DNA of 64,000 bases from Raoultibacter phocaeensis (GTDB lineage: Bacteria; Actinomycetota; Coriobacteriia; Coriobacteriales; Eggerthellaceae), in assembly GCF_901411515.1 (NCBI RefSeq), contig NZ_CABDUX010000002.1, positions 248,001-312,000 on the forward strand. Direction: 5' to 3'. Shown piece by piece: positions 45,032 to 53,658 of the stretch. Under the pieces are notes generated by a model that saw nothing but the letters and a program-made list of their open reading frames with translations, made no database searches and was not told the origin of the DNA. The first letter of the stretch is position 1; the number at the start of each line of letters is the position of its first letter. A program made the translations under genes and the position numbers.

Positions 45032-45331
45032 TCACATGAACACGATGGTGATATCCTTGCGGGCGGGCTCTTGGCCTTTGTCGAGATACGCCTTTCCTCC
45101 GCCGATCTGCGTGCCCTGCGCGTCGTAGGTCATGCAGACGCCCATGTAGTTCTTCACGTGCTCTTGCCCGTCCTTCGCCTTTTCGGCGGCAAGCACGTAC
45201 TTGTTCGCCTTCTCGTCGGCAAGAAACTGCGCCTCGAGGTCGAGCTTCGCGGCTTCGAAATCAATCGTGGCGTTCTCCTCGATGAACGCCTGGAACTTCT
45301 CTTCTCCCCGGATGGTCACGTTCACTTCCAT
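45032..45331 (-). CDS. Small conserved-looking protein of unknown function in the M4 operon
   Basis: 99 residues from the ATG at 45331, behind AAAGGGGGAA. The frame is open further upstream, but without a site. It opens MEVNVTIRGEEKFQAF, has an acidic helical middle and ends with a DITIVFM strand. No Cys cluster, signal or membrane segment. It is the third gene after M4 and FeS4. I do not recognise the family. It could be a small chaperone or regulator for M4. Confidence 0.6.
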   Translation of the reverse strand: MEVNVTIRGEEKFQAFIEENATIDFEAAKLDLEAQFLADEKANKYVLAAEKAKDGQEHVKNYMGVCMTYDAQGTQIGGGKAYLDKGQEPARKDITIVFM

Positions 45332-45442
45332 GGTTCCCCCTTTGCATCGGTCTGAACGAATGATGCCCGCCGATTGCTCCCGAGCAGCCGGCGGGCAGGC
45401 GCATGCGGCACCGTCCGAAAGCAGGTACCGCATGCGCGGGTG

Positions 45443-45793
45443 TTAGGCTTGAAGCGGGCTGTAGAGTGCCCAGCGCGTCTTGCCGTCCATCTTCTTCGCG
45501 AGCTCTTCGATGTCGTCGTAGTACATGACCCATGCCTGGCATGCCTGGACGCACGAAGGGAGCTTTCCTTCGGCTGTACGCTCGGCGCACAGGTTGCAGG
45601 CTTTGGTGATCGTGGGGTTGTACACCCATTCGTAGGGCGTATCGGCCTTGATATCGGTCGAATACTCGTACGGGCCCACTTCGGTGAGCTTGATGCCGTA
45701 TTCGCCTTTCGAGAGGCCGAGTTCGTTGCGACATGCGACTTCGCAGGAGTGGCAACCGGTGCAGTATTCGTAGTTGATGAGAATGCCTTTCAT
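45443..45793 (-). CDS. 4Fe-4S electron-transfer subunit FeS4 of M4
   Basis: A 116-residue homolog of FeS1 opening MKGILINYEYCTGCHSC, with both cysteine sets conserved (C12, C15, C18, C22; then CNLC and CVQACQAW). The second set has Ala-Cys-Gln where FeS1 has His-Cys-Gln, and lacks the last Cys (AWVMYY). It starts 10 bases after M4 behind AAGGAG. DNA is clearly diverged from the other copies, so it has escaped recent conversion. Confidence 0.9.
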   Translation of the reverse strand: MKGILINYEYCTGCHSCEVACRNELGLSKGEYGIKLTEVGPYEYSTDIKADTPYEWVYNPTITKACNLCAERTAEGKLPSCVQACQAWVMYYDDIEELAKKMDGKTRWALYSPLQA

Positions 45794-45803
45794 GGTGTAC
45801 TCC

Positions 45804-48227
45804 TTAGTTCATCACGGTCACGACGGGCTCTTCGACCGGTTTGTACGGCTTGCCGGGCTCGTATTCGGCGAAGTCGCCTTTCTCGGCGATCACCTCATGC
45901 GGAAGCACATCGCCTTCCTGGCACGGGTAGATCTTGCAGAGCATGCTCTTGATGGCCGATCCGATGCCGCCCTGTCCGGTGCGGAATGCCTCGGTCATGT
46001 TGTTGAGGTTGGAATCGTATGTGCCGTAGAAGTTCGGCTCAGCGCCTTCTTGCTCGGGGAACCACCAGCCGTGCTCGGCATGCACGCGTCCCGGCTGCAC
46101 CTCGATCGTTTCCTTGACTTTCTGCTTGAAGCGGGCGCCGCGGCTGTTCTCCACCCAAATCCATTCGCCGTCTTGTACGCCGTACTTCTCGCAATCGGCG
46201 GGGTTCACCATGATGAGCGGCCACGGGTGGAACTCGCGCATGGTGGGCAGTTGACGGTGCTCGGAATGGAAGAACTCGAACGAGCGGCCGCCGCCCGAAA
46301 GGATGATGGGGAACTCTTTGAACGTTTCGGGGGTCGAAAGCGGACTCTCGGGCGGTTCGATGTGATAAGGAAGCGGATCGACGCCCCAGTGGTCGTAGCC
46401 GAACGACCACAGCTCTATGCGGCCGGTGGGGGTGTTGAAGCCGGGCTGGCCGTCGGGGCGCAGCATGCCTTTTTCGTACTTGTGATACGTTGCATCCCAA
46501 TCCCAGTACGCGGTGCCGTTGCAGCTGTTCTCGCTTGGGTTCTGAACCGTGTCCTCCCAGGTTCGGTCGTATTCGGTTCCGTTGGGATTGAGTTGGTCGG
46601 TCAGGTACCAGGTGCACCATTCTTTGTCGTCTTTCCACGGCCAGTGCTCGGGCTTGATGCGCTTGCCGAGTTCGAGACAGATCTGCTCGTCGGATTTCGC
46701 CTCGTAGTAATCGGTCACCTTCACCATCGTGCGTACAGGTGTCCACCACGTGCGGCACGAATTGCGCTCGCAGCTCATGGCGACGGGTAAAACGATGTCG
46801 GCGAGGGCTTGCGCAGTCGGCGTCATGAAGGGATCTGCCACCACGATGAACGGGACTTTCATGAGAGCTGCGCGGGTGCGGGCGGGGTCCATCGAGGCGC
46901 AGGCGAGCGCGTTCGAACTCTGGATCCAGAACATTTCGATCGAGTAGGGCTCTCCCGTTTCGATGGCGGCTAAGATGGCATCGGTGTCGGCGCACGAGAC
47001 GATATTCGATTCGTTGATACCCGAGGTGGCGGGGATGAGCTTCTTCGCGTACACCTCCGGGTCGATGTACTCGTCGCCGAGGCCGTAGCGCTTTTCAATG
47101 AGGAACGCGCAGCGGTACAGCGCATTGCCGCCGGGGTTGTCGATGTTGCCGGTGATAGCCATGATGTCGGCGACCGCCTCGGTCACGCCGAGCGCGGCAA
47201 TCTGCTGTTCGAACGCGAGGCCCCATTGGCATGCGCAGCTTGACGACGTGGCGATGAGCCGCGCCGCACCACGCAGCGCTTCGGGATCGACTTCGCAGAT
47301 GGGGCTCGCCCATTCGGGCGTCTTGTCGGCTACGCGCTCAGCCAGAAGTTCGAAACCGTACGTCCAGCAATCGACGAAATCGTGGTCGTAGAGGTCTTCG
47401 GCGATAATGACGTTGAGCATGGCCATAGCGACGACGGCGTCGGTGCCGGGACGTACCGGCAGCCAGTAGGCAGCACGAGCGCCCCACCACGTCAGACGCG
47501 GGTCGACGGAGATGATTTTGGAGCCCATCTGCACGCACTGCACGAGCCAGTGGCCCAAGAATCCATCGGCATTCGATTTGATGGGCTCGTTGCCCCAAAC
47601 GAGGATCACGCCCGGCGCCTGCCAATCTTCGCTTGCATAACGGTTGTAGTGCGCCTGCGATGCATCGACGATGATCATGTCGCCGTATTTGGCCGAGGTG
47701 CCGATCATGCGGGGCAGGTAGCAGGCGAAGCCGGTGAATCCGAACGTGGAGACGTTCGGCGTTTCCATGCAGGCGGAGGCGAAGTAGGGCACTTGCCAGC
47801 CGATGTTGCGGCCGGTGCCGTGTACGACCACGATCGACTGCGAACCGTGCTCCTCCTTGATCTTGAGCACCTTTTCGGTGATCTCGTCGTACGCCTCGTC
47901 CCAGCTGATGCGCTCCCATGTACCCTCGCCGCGCTCGCCCGCACGCCTCATCGGGTATTTCAGGCGATCGGGGTGGTTGACGGCTTCGGGCATGTCGAGG
48001 CAGCGCATGCACAGCTTGCCGTTCGCTACGGCGTTGAGCGGGTCGCCCTCGACTTTTTCGAGTTTGTTGTCCTTAGTGTACAAGAGGACACCGCATCCCA
48101 TGTGGCAGCCGGGGGGCGACCAGTGCGTTGTGCGGGTAACGGTGAAATCCCCCTCTTGCCACTGCCACTCGCCTTCATGGTAAGCTTTTCTATCAAGCTT
48201 ATCCATATACTCCTTGTAATCGGCCAT
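45804..48227 (-). CDS. Molybdopterin oxidoreductase M4 (catechol dehydroxylase-like catalytic subunit)
   Basis: 807 residues from the ATG behind AAGGAAGGAG. It belongs to the M1/M2 subclade: MADYKEY opening, C41, C45, C73 and C76, FTGFACYLPR as candidate Mo-ligand motif, SVDPRLTWWGA and ERNSCRTWWTP. No Tat signal. It is the only complete Mo enzyme of the window on the minus strand, transcribed divergently from the LuxR gene at 48824, which is its probable regulator. Its operon continues with FeS4 and the 99-residue protein. Confidence 0.85.
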   Translation of the reverse strand: MADYKEYMDKLDRKAYHEGEWQWQEGDFTVTRTTHWSPPGCHMGCGVLLYTKDNKLEKVEGDPLNAVANGKLCMRCLDMPEAVNHPDRLKYPMRRAGERGEGTWERISWDEAYDEITEKVLKIKEEHGSQSIVVVHGTGRNIGWQVPYFASACMETPNVSTFGFTGFACYLPRMIGTSAKYGDMIIVDASQAHYNRYASEDWQAPGVILVWGNEPIKSNADGFLGHWLVQCVQMGSKIISVDPRLTWWGARAAYWLPVRPGTDAVVAMAMLNVIIAEDLYDHDFVDCWTYGFELLAERVADKTPEWASPICEVDPEALRGAARLIATSSSCACQWGLAFEQQIAALGVTEAVADIMAITGNIDNPGGNALYRCAFLIEKRYGLGDEYIDPEVYAKKLIPATSGINESNIVSCADTDAILAAIETGEPYSIEMFWIQSSNALACASMDPARTRAALMKVPFIVVADPFMTPTAQALADIVLPVAMSCERNSCRTWWTPVRTMVKVTDYYEAKSDEQICLELGKRIKPEHWPWKDDKEWCTWYLTDQLNPNGTEYDRTWEDTVQNPSENSCNGTAYWDWDATYHKYEKGMLRPDGQPGFNTPTGRIELWSFGYDHWGVDPLPYHIEPPESPLSTPETFKEFPIILSGGGRSFEFFHSEHRQLPTMREFHPWPLIMVNPADCEKYGVQDGEWIWVENSRGARFKQKVKETIEVQPGRVHAEHGWWFPEQEGAEPNFYGTYDSNLNNMTEAFRTGQGGIGSAIKSMLCKIYPCQEGDVLPHEVIAEKGDFAEYEPGKPYKPVEEPVVTVMN

Positions 48228-48585
48228 AGTGCTCCTTCCTTTCGTCTGACACCATCGAGCGATGTTCGGTACGTCGCGATGCGTGACAGTTCGATTCTAG
48301 GAAGGGCGGGGCTTGCCCCGCATGCCGAGCGATGTCCTATTTCGTCTTCGGGTGCTTGAAAAGCATTAGCAATGGCGGCCTATTTCTTCGAGCGCATCTT
48401 GTTCGAGCGGTTTCACTCGGTTCGTATAAAGGAAGGGACCCAACAAGCTTGCTTCCTTCAAGGCGTTTTCGCATGCAGCTTACTTCGAGCCTGGAGCCTT
48501 CGAAGGACGCTCGGTCTGTTTCATCATGGGCGTTTGCGGCGACGCCGAGGCATTCGGAGCGATAGCCTCCATTTGCAGCCGTCCT

Positions 48586-48600
48586 AATACCTGAGGTATT
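48586..48600. promoter_or_regulatory. Palindrome AATACCT-G-AGGTATT, candidate operator
   Basis: A perfect 15-bp inverted repeat with a central base in the 596-base divergent gap (48228-48823) between M4 and a LuxR gene. The gap has no gene. It also holds a GCGGGGC/GCCCCGC hairpin at 48306-48321. TACCTGA half-sites recur in other island gaps (13629, 59988 and, as TACCTGT, 60261). Confidence 0.55.
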
Positions 48601-48652
48601 ATGATTCGCTTCGGCGAGGGGGTGATTAGGGTTTTTCGCCTCTTTGTTTCGG

Positions 48653-48686
48653 TGATTCGATCCCTTACCGTAACCGTATCGAATCA
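48653..48686. promoter_or_regulatory. Inverted repeat TGATTCGAT...ATCGAATCA
   Basis: Two perfect 9-bp arms separated by 16 bases, 138 bases ahead of the LuxR gene. Arm spacing of about two helical turns centre to centre suits binding of a dimeric regulator. Confidence 0.45.
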
Positions 48687-48734
48687 ATCGCAATCCGAAA
48701 GCGGTGCCGGGAGACGTCGGTTGGAGGTATCCAT

Positions 48735-48748
48735 AGTAATATATTACT
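48735..48748. promoter_or_regulatory. AT-rich palindrome AGTAATATATTACT
   Basis: A perfect 14-bp palindrome in otherwise GC-rich DNA, 76 bases before the LuxR start. It includes TAATAT, which could serve as a -10 element, so it may be a promoter-embedded autoregulatory site. Confidence 0.5.
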
Positions 48749-48823
48749 CATAGAGCGGGCGCACAAAGGTTCAACGGGTGGTTTTCTCGTCCACGGAAAA
48801 GGCCGTCTGGGACGACGATCGTT

Positions 48824-50467
48824 ATGGGGGTGATACCGTTGGTAGATAGCGGAGCAAAGGCGATGGTAGGAAAAGAAGGCGTACCGGAGCTCGGCTCGGA
48901 TGGGTCTTCGTCGGACGGAGCGGGGGGATGGATTCTCGTCAACGCCCGTATCCTCGTCGGCCTGATCGGAGCCGTCTCGTGCTTCTCGTGGCTGTTCGTC
49001 ATGTTGGGCACCTCGATATTTATTCCGTTTGCCGACCTCGAAGGCGTTGCAACGGGAGCCGCCCATCTTGCGTTTCTCGGAGGATGCTGTACGACGCTGC
49101 TCGCTTGCTGGCGGTTTTCCGATTGGCTTTCGGCCCATCGGATCGTGCAGGTGATCCTCGCCGCCGCTTTCACGCTGGCCGGATGCGTCGGGTTTTCGCT
49201 CTACGAGCTGGCGGCGACGTGGTACGGTGCGTTTGGATTCGTGCTCGGGTGCGGGTTTTCGCTCATCTATCCGCTGTACGGCGAATACATCTGCCTGTTC
49301 TTTCATTCCGACATCAAGCCCTATATTGTGGGTATTTTCGCGGCGAGCGTGTTCATGTGCACGGGACTACTCTTTTCGGGGCCCGATACGAGTTTTTTGT
49401 TTGCGATCATCTTTCCTGCGGTAGCTATTTCTGCGTACGCTGTCGCCATGGTGCTTCTGCGCCTCGATACAGTCGAAGGCGTGAAGGCGAAAGCGTCCGA
49501 CAAGCGCAGCCAGGTGGTCTGGAGGTCGTATCTCGCAACGGCGACGTCGGGCATGGCGGCAGGTTTCGCACTCGGTTGCATTCTTTCGACCCAGAACGCG
49601 CAATCGGGCGTATTCGTGCTCATCGAGGTCGCCCTGCTCGGTACCTGCATCGGGCTGCTCGTCGATTCGCTTCATAAGAACTTCGCGAACGAAACCGCCA
49701 CTATGAGGTTGTTTCTGCCTTTTTCAGCCGTGGTGGTGTTTCCGCTTTTGTTCGTGCCCGAAGAGATCCGCTACGTATTCGCCGTATTGCTTTTATGCGG
49801 CTCGATCTTTCCCACCACGTGCTCGCTCTCGGCGATATGCCGCCATGTAGTTCTCTGCGATCTTTCAGCCATCAGGGCTTTCTCATTCGGTCGTCTCATC
49901 TGTTTCGGGGGAATCGCACTCGGCATGATCATATCGTTCGCGGGGTTTTCGGAGTTGGCCGTGCAGGCCATCGGCTCGACGGCGACCATCCTCTCGATCA
50001 TCCTGTTCATGGTCCTCGTCATATTCTCGGCGTCGTTTGTAATGACCGAAGACAATTATCCCGATCGGGATCGGTTCAAGCAAGCCGAGGTGAAGGCAGG
50101 ATCGGGCGAGGGAGAAGCGGTACTCGTTGCCGGTCCCGGTACGCCAATCCGACGGTTGGCGGGCGAGCCTGCGGTATCAGACGAACCCGAAGTGATCGAT
50201 GAGGGAAGACTCACGCGTCCCGGCATCTTCTATCTTAAATGCGATGCAGTGGCGAAGCGCTATGATCTGTCGAATCGGCAGAAAGAGGTGCTCGTCATGC
50301 TCGCCAAGGGGCGAAATGCCGAGTACATCACCGAGAAGCTCGTCATCTCGTCGCATACGGCTAAGGCTCACATCTACAACATCTACCAGAAGACCGGCGT
50401 CCATTCGCGCCAAGAGCTCATGGATCTGGTGGAAGAGATGGAGATCGAACTGCCGGGTTCCGACTGA
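48824..50467 (+). CDS. LuxR-family regulator with multi-span membrane sensor domain
   Basis: 547 residues if the ATG at 48824 is used. A TTG at 48839 behind GGGGGTG and an ATG at 48863 are alternatives. About twelve membrane helices fill residues 40-410. The C-terminal LuxR domain has LSNRQKEVLVMLAKGRNAEYI and ISSHTAKAHIYNIYQKTGVHSRQ, nearly the same recognition helix as the regulator at 14790. It is divergent from M4 and 182 bases upstream of M5, so it may control both. Confidence 0.88.
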   Translation: MGVIPLVDSGAKAMVGKEGVPELGSDGSSSDGAGGWILVNARILVGLIGAVSCFSWLFVMLGTSIFIPFADLEGVATGAAHLAFLGGCCTTLLACWRFSDWLSAHRIVQVILAAAFTLAGCVGFSLYELAATWYGAFGFVLGCGFSLIYPLYGEYICLFFHSDIKPYIVGIFAASVFMCTGLLFSGPDTSFLFAIIFPAVAISAYAVAMVLLRLDTVEGVKAKASDKRSQVVWRSYLATATSGMAAGFALGCILSTQNAQSGVFVLIEVALLGTCIGLLVDSLHKNFANETATMRLFLPFSAVVVFPLLFVPEEIRYVFAVLLLCGSIFPTTCSLSAICRHVVLCDLSAIRAFSFGRLICFGGIALGMIISFAGFSELAVQAIGSTATILSIILFMVLVIFSASFVMTEDNYPDRDRFKQAEVKAGSGEGEAVLVAGPGTPIRRLAGEPAVSDEPEVIDEGRLTRPGIFYLKCDAVAKRYDLSNRQKEVLVMLAKGRNAEYITEKLVISSHTAKAHIYNIYQKTGVHSRQELMDLVEEMEIELPGSD

Positions 50468-50649
50468 GCGAGTGCATATCTCACGCAGCTCCCGTCCTCC
50501 TAATCCCTAGTGGCTTAGCGCAGGCGAATTAACCATTTTCACCCCATGAAAGCAGCTCTTCCATCTTCTATGGTTACGGAGAACGTGCGGTTGCGCCCAG
50601 TGCGCTTCTCACGGCAAACCGCATGCAAGACAAAAGGGAAGAGGTGTTT

Positions 50650-53187
50650 ATGCTATTCGATTACAAGGCCTTTTTGGATGGGATCGATCGCGAAGCCTAC
50701 CACGAGGGCGAATGGCAGTGGGAGGAAGACGGCTATACGGTCACCCGTACCTATAGCTATTCGGCTCCGGGATGCCATGATTCGTGCGGCGTGCTCATGT
50801 ACACGAAGGACGGCAAGCTCGAGAAGGTGGAGGGCGATCCGCTCGACCCGTGCGCGAACGGCAGGCTGTGCATGCGCTGCTTGAACCTCGAGGAGGGCGT
50901 GAACTACGCCGAGCGGCCCAAGTACCCGCTTCGCCGCGCGGGGGCGCGCGGCGAGAACAAGTGGGAGCGCATCACGTGGGAGGAGGCGCTCGACGAGATC
51001 GCCGGATGGATCCATGAGAACATCGACGAAGCGGGCTACGGCCGCGAGTCCATCTTCGTGAACCACGGAACCGGGCGCAACATATCGTCGTGGGTGCCCT
51101 TCCTCGGCGGCGCGTGCCTGGGCACCCCCAACATCGGGGCCATCGGCTTCTCGGGCTATTCGTGCTACCTTCCGCGTACGTGCGGCACCGCTGCCGGCAT
51201 CGGCGACTTTCCCATCGTCGACGCATCCGAGGGCCACGAGGACCGCTACGCCAACCCCGACTGGGTGCGCCCCGACGTCGTGGTCATCTGGGGCTGCGAG
51301 CCGCTCCGCTCGAATGCCGACGGATTCTTGGGCCACTGGCTCAACGTGTGCATGCAGCTCGGTACCGAGTTCGTGACGGTCGATCCGCAGCTCACCTGGT
51401 GGTCGGTGCGCTCCGAATACTGGCTTCCTATCCGTCCGGCCACCGATCTGGCTCTTGCCCTTGCGTGGCTCAACGTTATCACGGGCGAAGACCTTGTCGA
51501 TCACGAGTTCATCGAGTACTGGTGCGCGTACTACGACGAGCTTAAGGAGCACGTGGCGCAATTCACGCCCGAGTGGGCATCCGAGATATGCCAGGTGCCC
51601 GCCGAGGACATAGCGGCGGCTGCCCGCTTTTATGCGAACGCCGAGCGCGGCGCCATCCAGTGGGGACTTGCATTCGACACGCAGGTCGACTCGATCCAGC
51701 TGTGCCAGACGGTCTCGAACCTCATGAGCGTCTGCGGCAACATCGACAAGCCGGGCACGAACATCCTCGTGCGCAACGGCTTCGAGATCAACCCGGGCTA
51801 CGCGACCGCGCAGCTGTACTGCCCGCCCGAGACGTTCGCGAAGAAGCTCACCGTGGATCTCGTGCATCCTGGATGCGTGCAGTTCATCGGCATGGCCGAC
51901 TGCGATGCGGTCAACCGCGCCTTCGAGACGGGAGAACCGTACCCCATCAAGATGTTCTGGTCGCAGGGCGCAAACGGCATCTCGTGTTCCGCCACGGCCG
52001 CACCGCGCGTTCACAAGATGCTCGAAAACGTCGAGTTCTGCGTGGTGGCCGATCCGTACATGACGCCGACCGCCGTCGCGTTCGCCGACATCTTCCTGCC
52101 TTTGAAGACCACCGCCGAGCGCGACTCGATGCGCGTGTGGTGGACGCCTTTGCGCGCGATGAAATCGGTCAGCGAATGGTACGAGGCGAAATCCGACGAG
52201 GAGCTCATCGTGGCGCTCGGAAACAAGCTCAACCCCGAGCTGTTCCAGAAGCGGTGGCCGACGCTCGAGGCGCTGCTTCAAGACTACCTCGATACCGGGT
52301 TTAACATCTACGACCCCGAGACGGGCAAGAGCTACAAGAGCGCGGGCCGCTCGAAGGCGGGCATGGTGGAGATCGACGACGCCCACACCGAGTACTGGAA
52401 GAAGCATCGCGAGGACGGCACCTGCTCATTCGACGCGCTCGTGGAAAAGGGCGGCTACGAGTACGACGACTTCTGCGACACGTACTACAAGTACGAGAAG
52501 GGGCTGCTGCGTCCCGACGGCCAACCTGGGTTCGCAACGCCTTCCGGTCGCATCGAGCTCGTGCCGTACGTGACGTTCGGCGCGTGGGGCATCCCGCCTC
52601 TGGCCGAGCATGTGGAATCGCTTTCGGTCAACCGGTGGCTCACCGATCCCGAATACAAGAAGGATTACCCTTTCATCTGCATCAACGGCTCGCGCTCCTA
52701 CGAGTTCTTCCACTCCGAGAACCGCCAGCAGAAAACGATGCGCGAGTTCCATCCCATGCCCATCGTAAAGGTGAGCTCGCAAACCGCCGAAGAGTACGGG
52801 CTTTCCGAGGGGGAGTGGATCTGGATCGAGAACACCGAGGGCCGCTGCCGCCAGAAAGTGCACATCGACCCGACCCTCAACCCGAACTACATCCATGCCG
52901 AGCACGGCTGGTGGTTCCCTGAACAGGAGCCGGCGTTCCCGCATCTGTACGGCACGTTCGACTGCAACATCAACAACCTGACCGCCTCGTTCGAGACCGG
53001 TCAAGGCGGCATCGGCAACCCGCTCAAGAGCGTCGTGTGCAAAATATACAAGTGCACCGAGGATGTGGCCGAGCCGACGCCAGGCGAAGTCGTCACCAAG
53101 CTCGGCGGATTCCGCAGCGACTACGTTGCCGGGCAGCCGTTCGCATGGACAACCGATAATACGACGCGTGAGGGAGGGCGATTCTAA
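50650..53187 (+). CDS. Molybdopterin oxidoreductase M5 (catechol dehydroxylase-like catalytic subunit)
   Basis: 845 residues from the ATG behind GGGAAGAGG. An ATG 27 bases upstream lacks a site. Cysteines C42, C46, C74 and C77, with FSGYSCYLPR as candidate Mo-ligand motif. It is a mosaic twin of M6: long tracts are nearly identical in DNA, while the N-terminus, residues about 220-335 and the last quarter differ. The variable middle may hold substrate contacts. It is followed without a gap by FeS5. Confidence 0.86.
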   Translation: MLFDYKAFLDGIDREAYHEGEWQWEEDGYTVTRTYSYSAPGCHDSCGVLMYTKDGKLEKVEGDPLDPCANGRLCMRCLNLEEGVNYAERPKYPLRRAGARGENKWERITWEEALDEIAGWIHENIDEAGYGRESIFVNHGTGRNISSWVPFLGGACLGTPNIGAIGFSGYSCYLPRTCGTAAGIGDFPIVDASEGHEDRYANPDWVRPDVVVIWGCEPLRSNADGFLGHWLNVCMQLGTEFVTVDPQLTWWSVRSEYWLPIRPATDLALALAWLNVITGEDLVDHEFIEYWCAYYDELKEHVAQFTPEWASEICQVPAEDIAAAARFYANAERGAIQWGLAFDTQVDSIQLCQTVSNLMSVCGNIDKPGTNILVRNGFEINPGYATAQLYCPPETFAKKLTVDLVHPGCVQFIGMADCDAVNRAFETGEPYPIKMFWSQGANGISCSATAAPRVHKMLENVEFCVVADPYMTPTAVAFADIFLPLKTTAERDSMRVWWTPLRAMKSVSEWYEAKSDEELIVALGNKLNPELFQKRWPTLEALLQDYLDTGFNIYDPETGKSYKSAGRSKAGMVEIDDAHTEYWKKHREDGTCSFDALVEKGGYEYDDFCDTYYKYEKGLLRPDGQPGFATPSGRIELVPYVTFGAWGIPPLAEHVESLSVNRWLTDPEYKKDYPFICINGSRSYEFFHSENRQQKTMREFHPMPIVKVSSQTAEEYGLSEGEWIWIENTEGRCRQKVHIDPTLNPNYIHAEHGWWFPEQEPAFPHLYGTFDCNINNLTASFETGQGGIGNPLKSVVCKIYKCTEDVAEPTPGEVVTKLGGFRSDYVAGQPFAWTTDNTTREGGRF
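50785..51146 (+). repeat. M5/M6 shared tract 1, copy in M5
   Basis: 362 bp matching 53794-54155 with one difference (C at 50952, A in the other copy). Both ends fall abruptly into diverged sequence. A 109-bp perfect tract follows at 51197-51305 (54206-54314). Confidence 0.9.
52013..52502 (+). repeat. M5/M6 shared tract 2, copy in M5
   Basis: 490 bp matching 55022-55511, differing only around 52059-52063 by eye. The last 430 or so bases appear identical, including silent sites. A shorter tract with two differences lies at 51687-51854. Confidence 0.88.
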
Positions 53188-53526
53188 GTGAAGGGCATTC
53201 TCATCAACTACGAGTACTGCACGGGCTGCCACTCCTGCGAGGTGGCCTGCAAGAAGCACCTGGGCCTGCCCGCGGGCGAGTTCGGCATCAAGCTCTCCGA
53301 GACCGGGCCCTTCGAGTACGAGGGGAAATCCGGCAAGGAGCGCTGGGAGTGGACGTGGCTTCCCGTGATCACGAAGGCCTGCGACCTGTGCGCCGACCGC
53401 ACCGAGAAGGGCAAGATCCCCGCCTGCGTGCAGCACTGCCAGGCGTGGTGCATGTACTACGGCGAGGTCTCCGAGCTCGCCGCCAAGATGGACGGGGAGT
53501 CGCGCTGCGCGCTGTTCACGCGCTAA
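53188..53526 (+). CDS. 4Fe-4S electron-transfer subunit FeS5 of M5
   Basis: 112 residues, opening MKGILINYEYCTGCHSC with both 4Fe-4S sets (C12, C15, C18, C22; CDLC; CVQHCQAWC). The GTG start directly abuts the M5 stop codon, and its ribosome site (GGAGGG) lies inside the M5 coding region, so translation is probably coupled. The DNA from the second base of the start codon onward is identical to FeS6. Confidence 0.9.
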   Translation: MKGILINYEYCTGCHSCEVACKKHLGLPAGEFGIKLSETGPFEYEGKSGKERWEWTWLPVITKACDLCADRTEKGKIPACVQHCQAWCMYYGEVSELAAKMDGESRCALFTR

Positions 53527-53530
53527 GGCG
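53189..53530 (+). repeat. 342-bp perfect repeat, copy 1 (other copy 56209-56550)
   Basis: Identical to 56209-56550, beginning at the second base of the start codon and ending 4 bases past the stop. The first base differs: GTG here and ATG in the other copy. Confidence 0.94.
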
Positions 53531-53553
53531 CGAGCGGCAATAACCTCTGATCG

Positions 53554-53592
53554 GGGGCGCGGTGGGACAACCTGCCGCGCCCCTGCGCTTTT
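53554..53592 (+). terminator. Terminator after FeS5
   Basis: GGGGCGCGG pairs with CCGCGCCCC (9 bp, 12-base loop), then TGCGCTTTT. It separates the M5/FeS5 unit from M6/FeS6, which therefore probably has its own promoter in 53593-53650. Confidence 0.7.
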
Positions 53593-53658
53593 GTTCGTCC
53601 GCAGCTGCTGCGCTGCCGGACCTACATACGGGGGACCACAACGAGAGAAAGGGATGCG

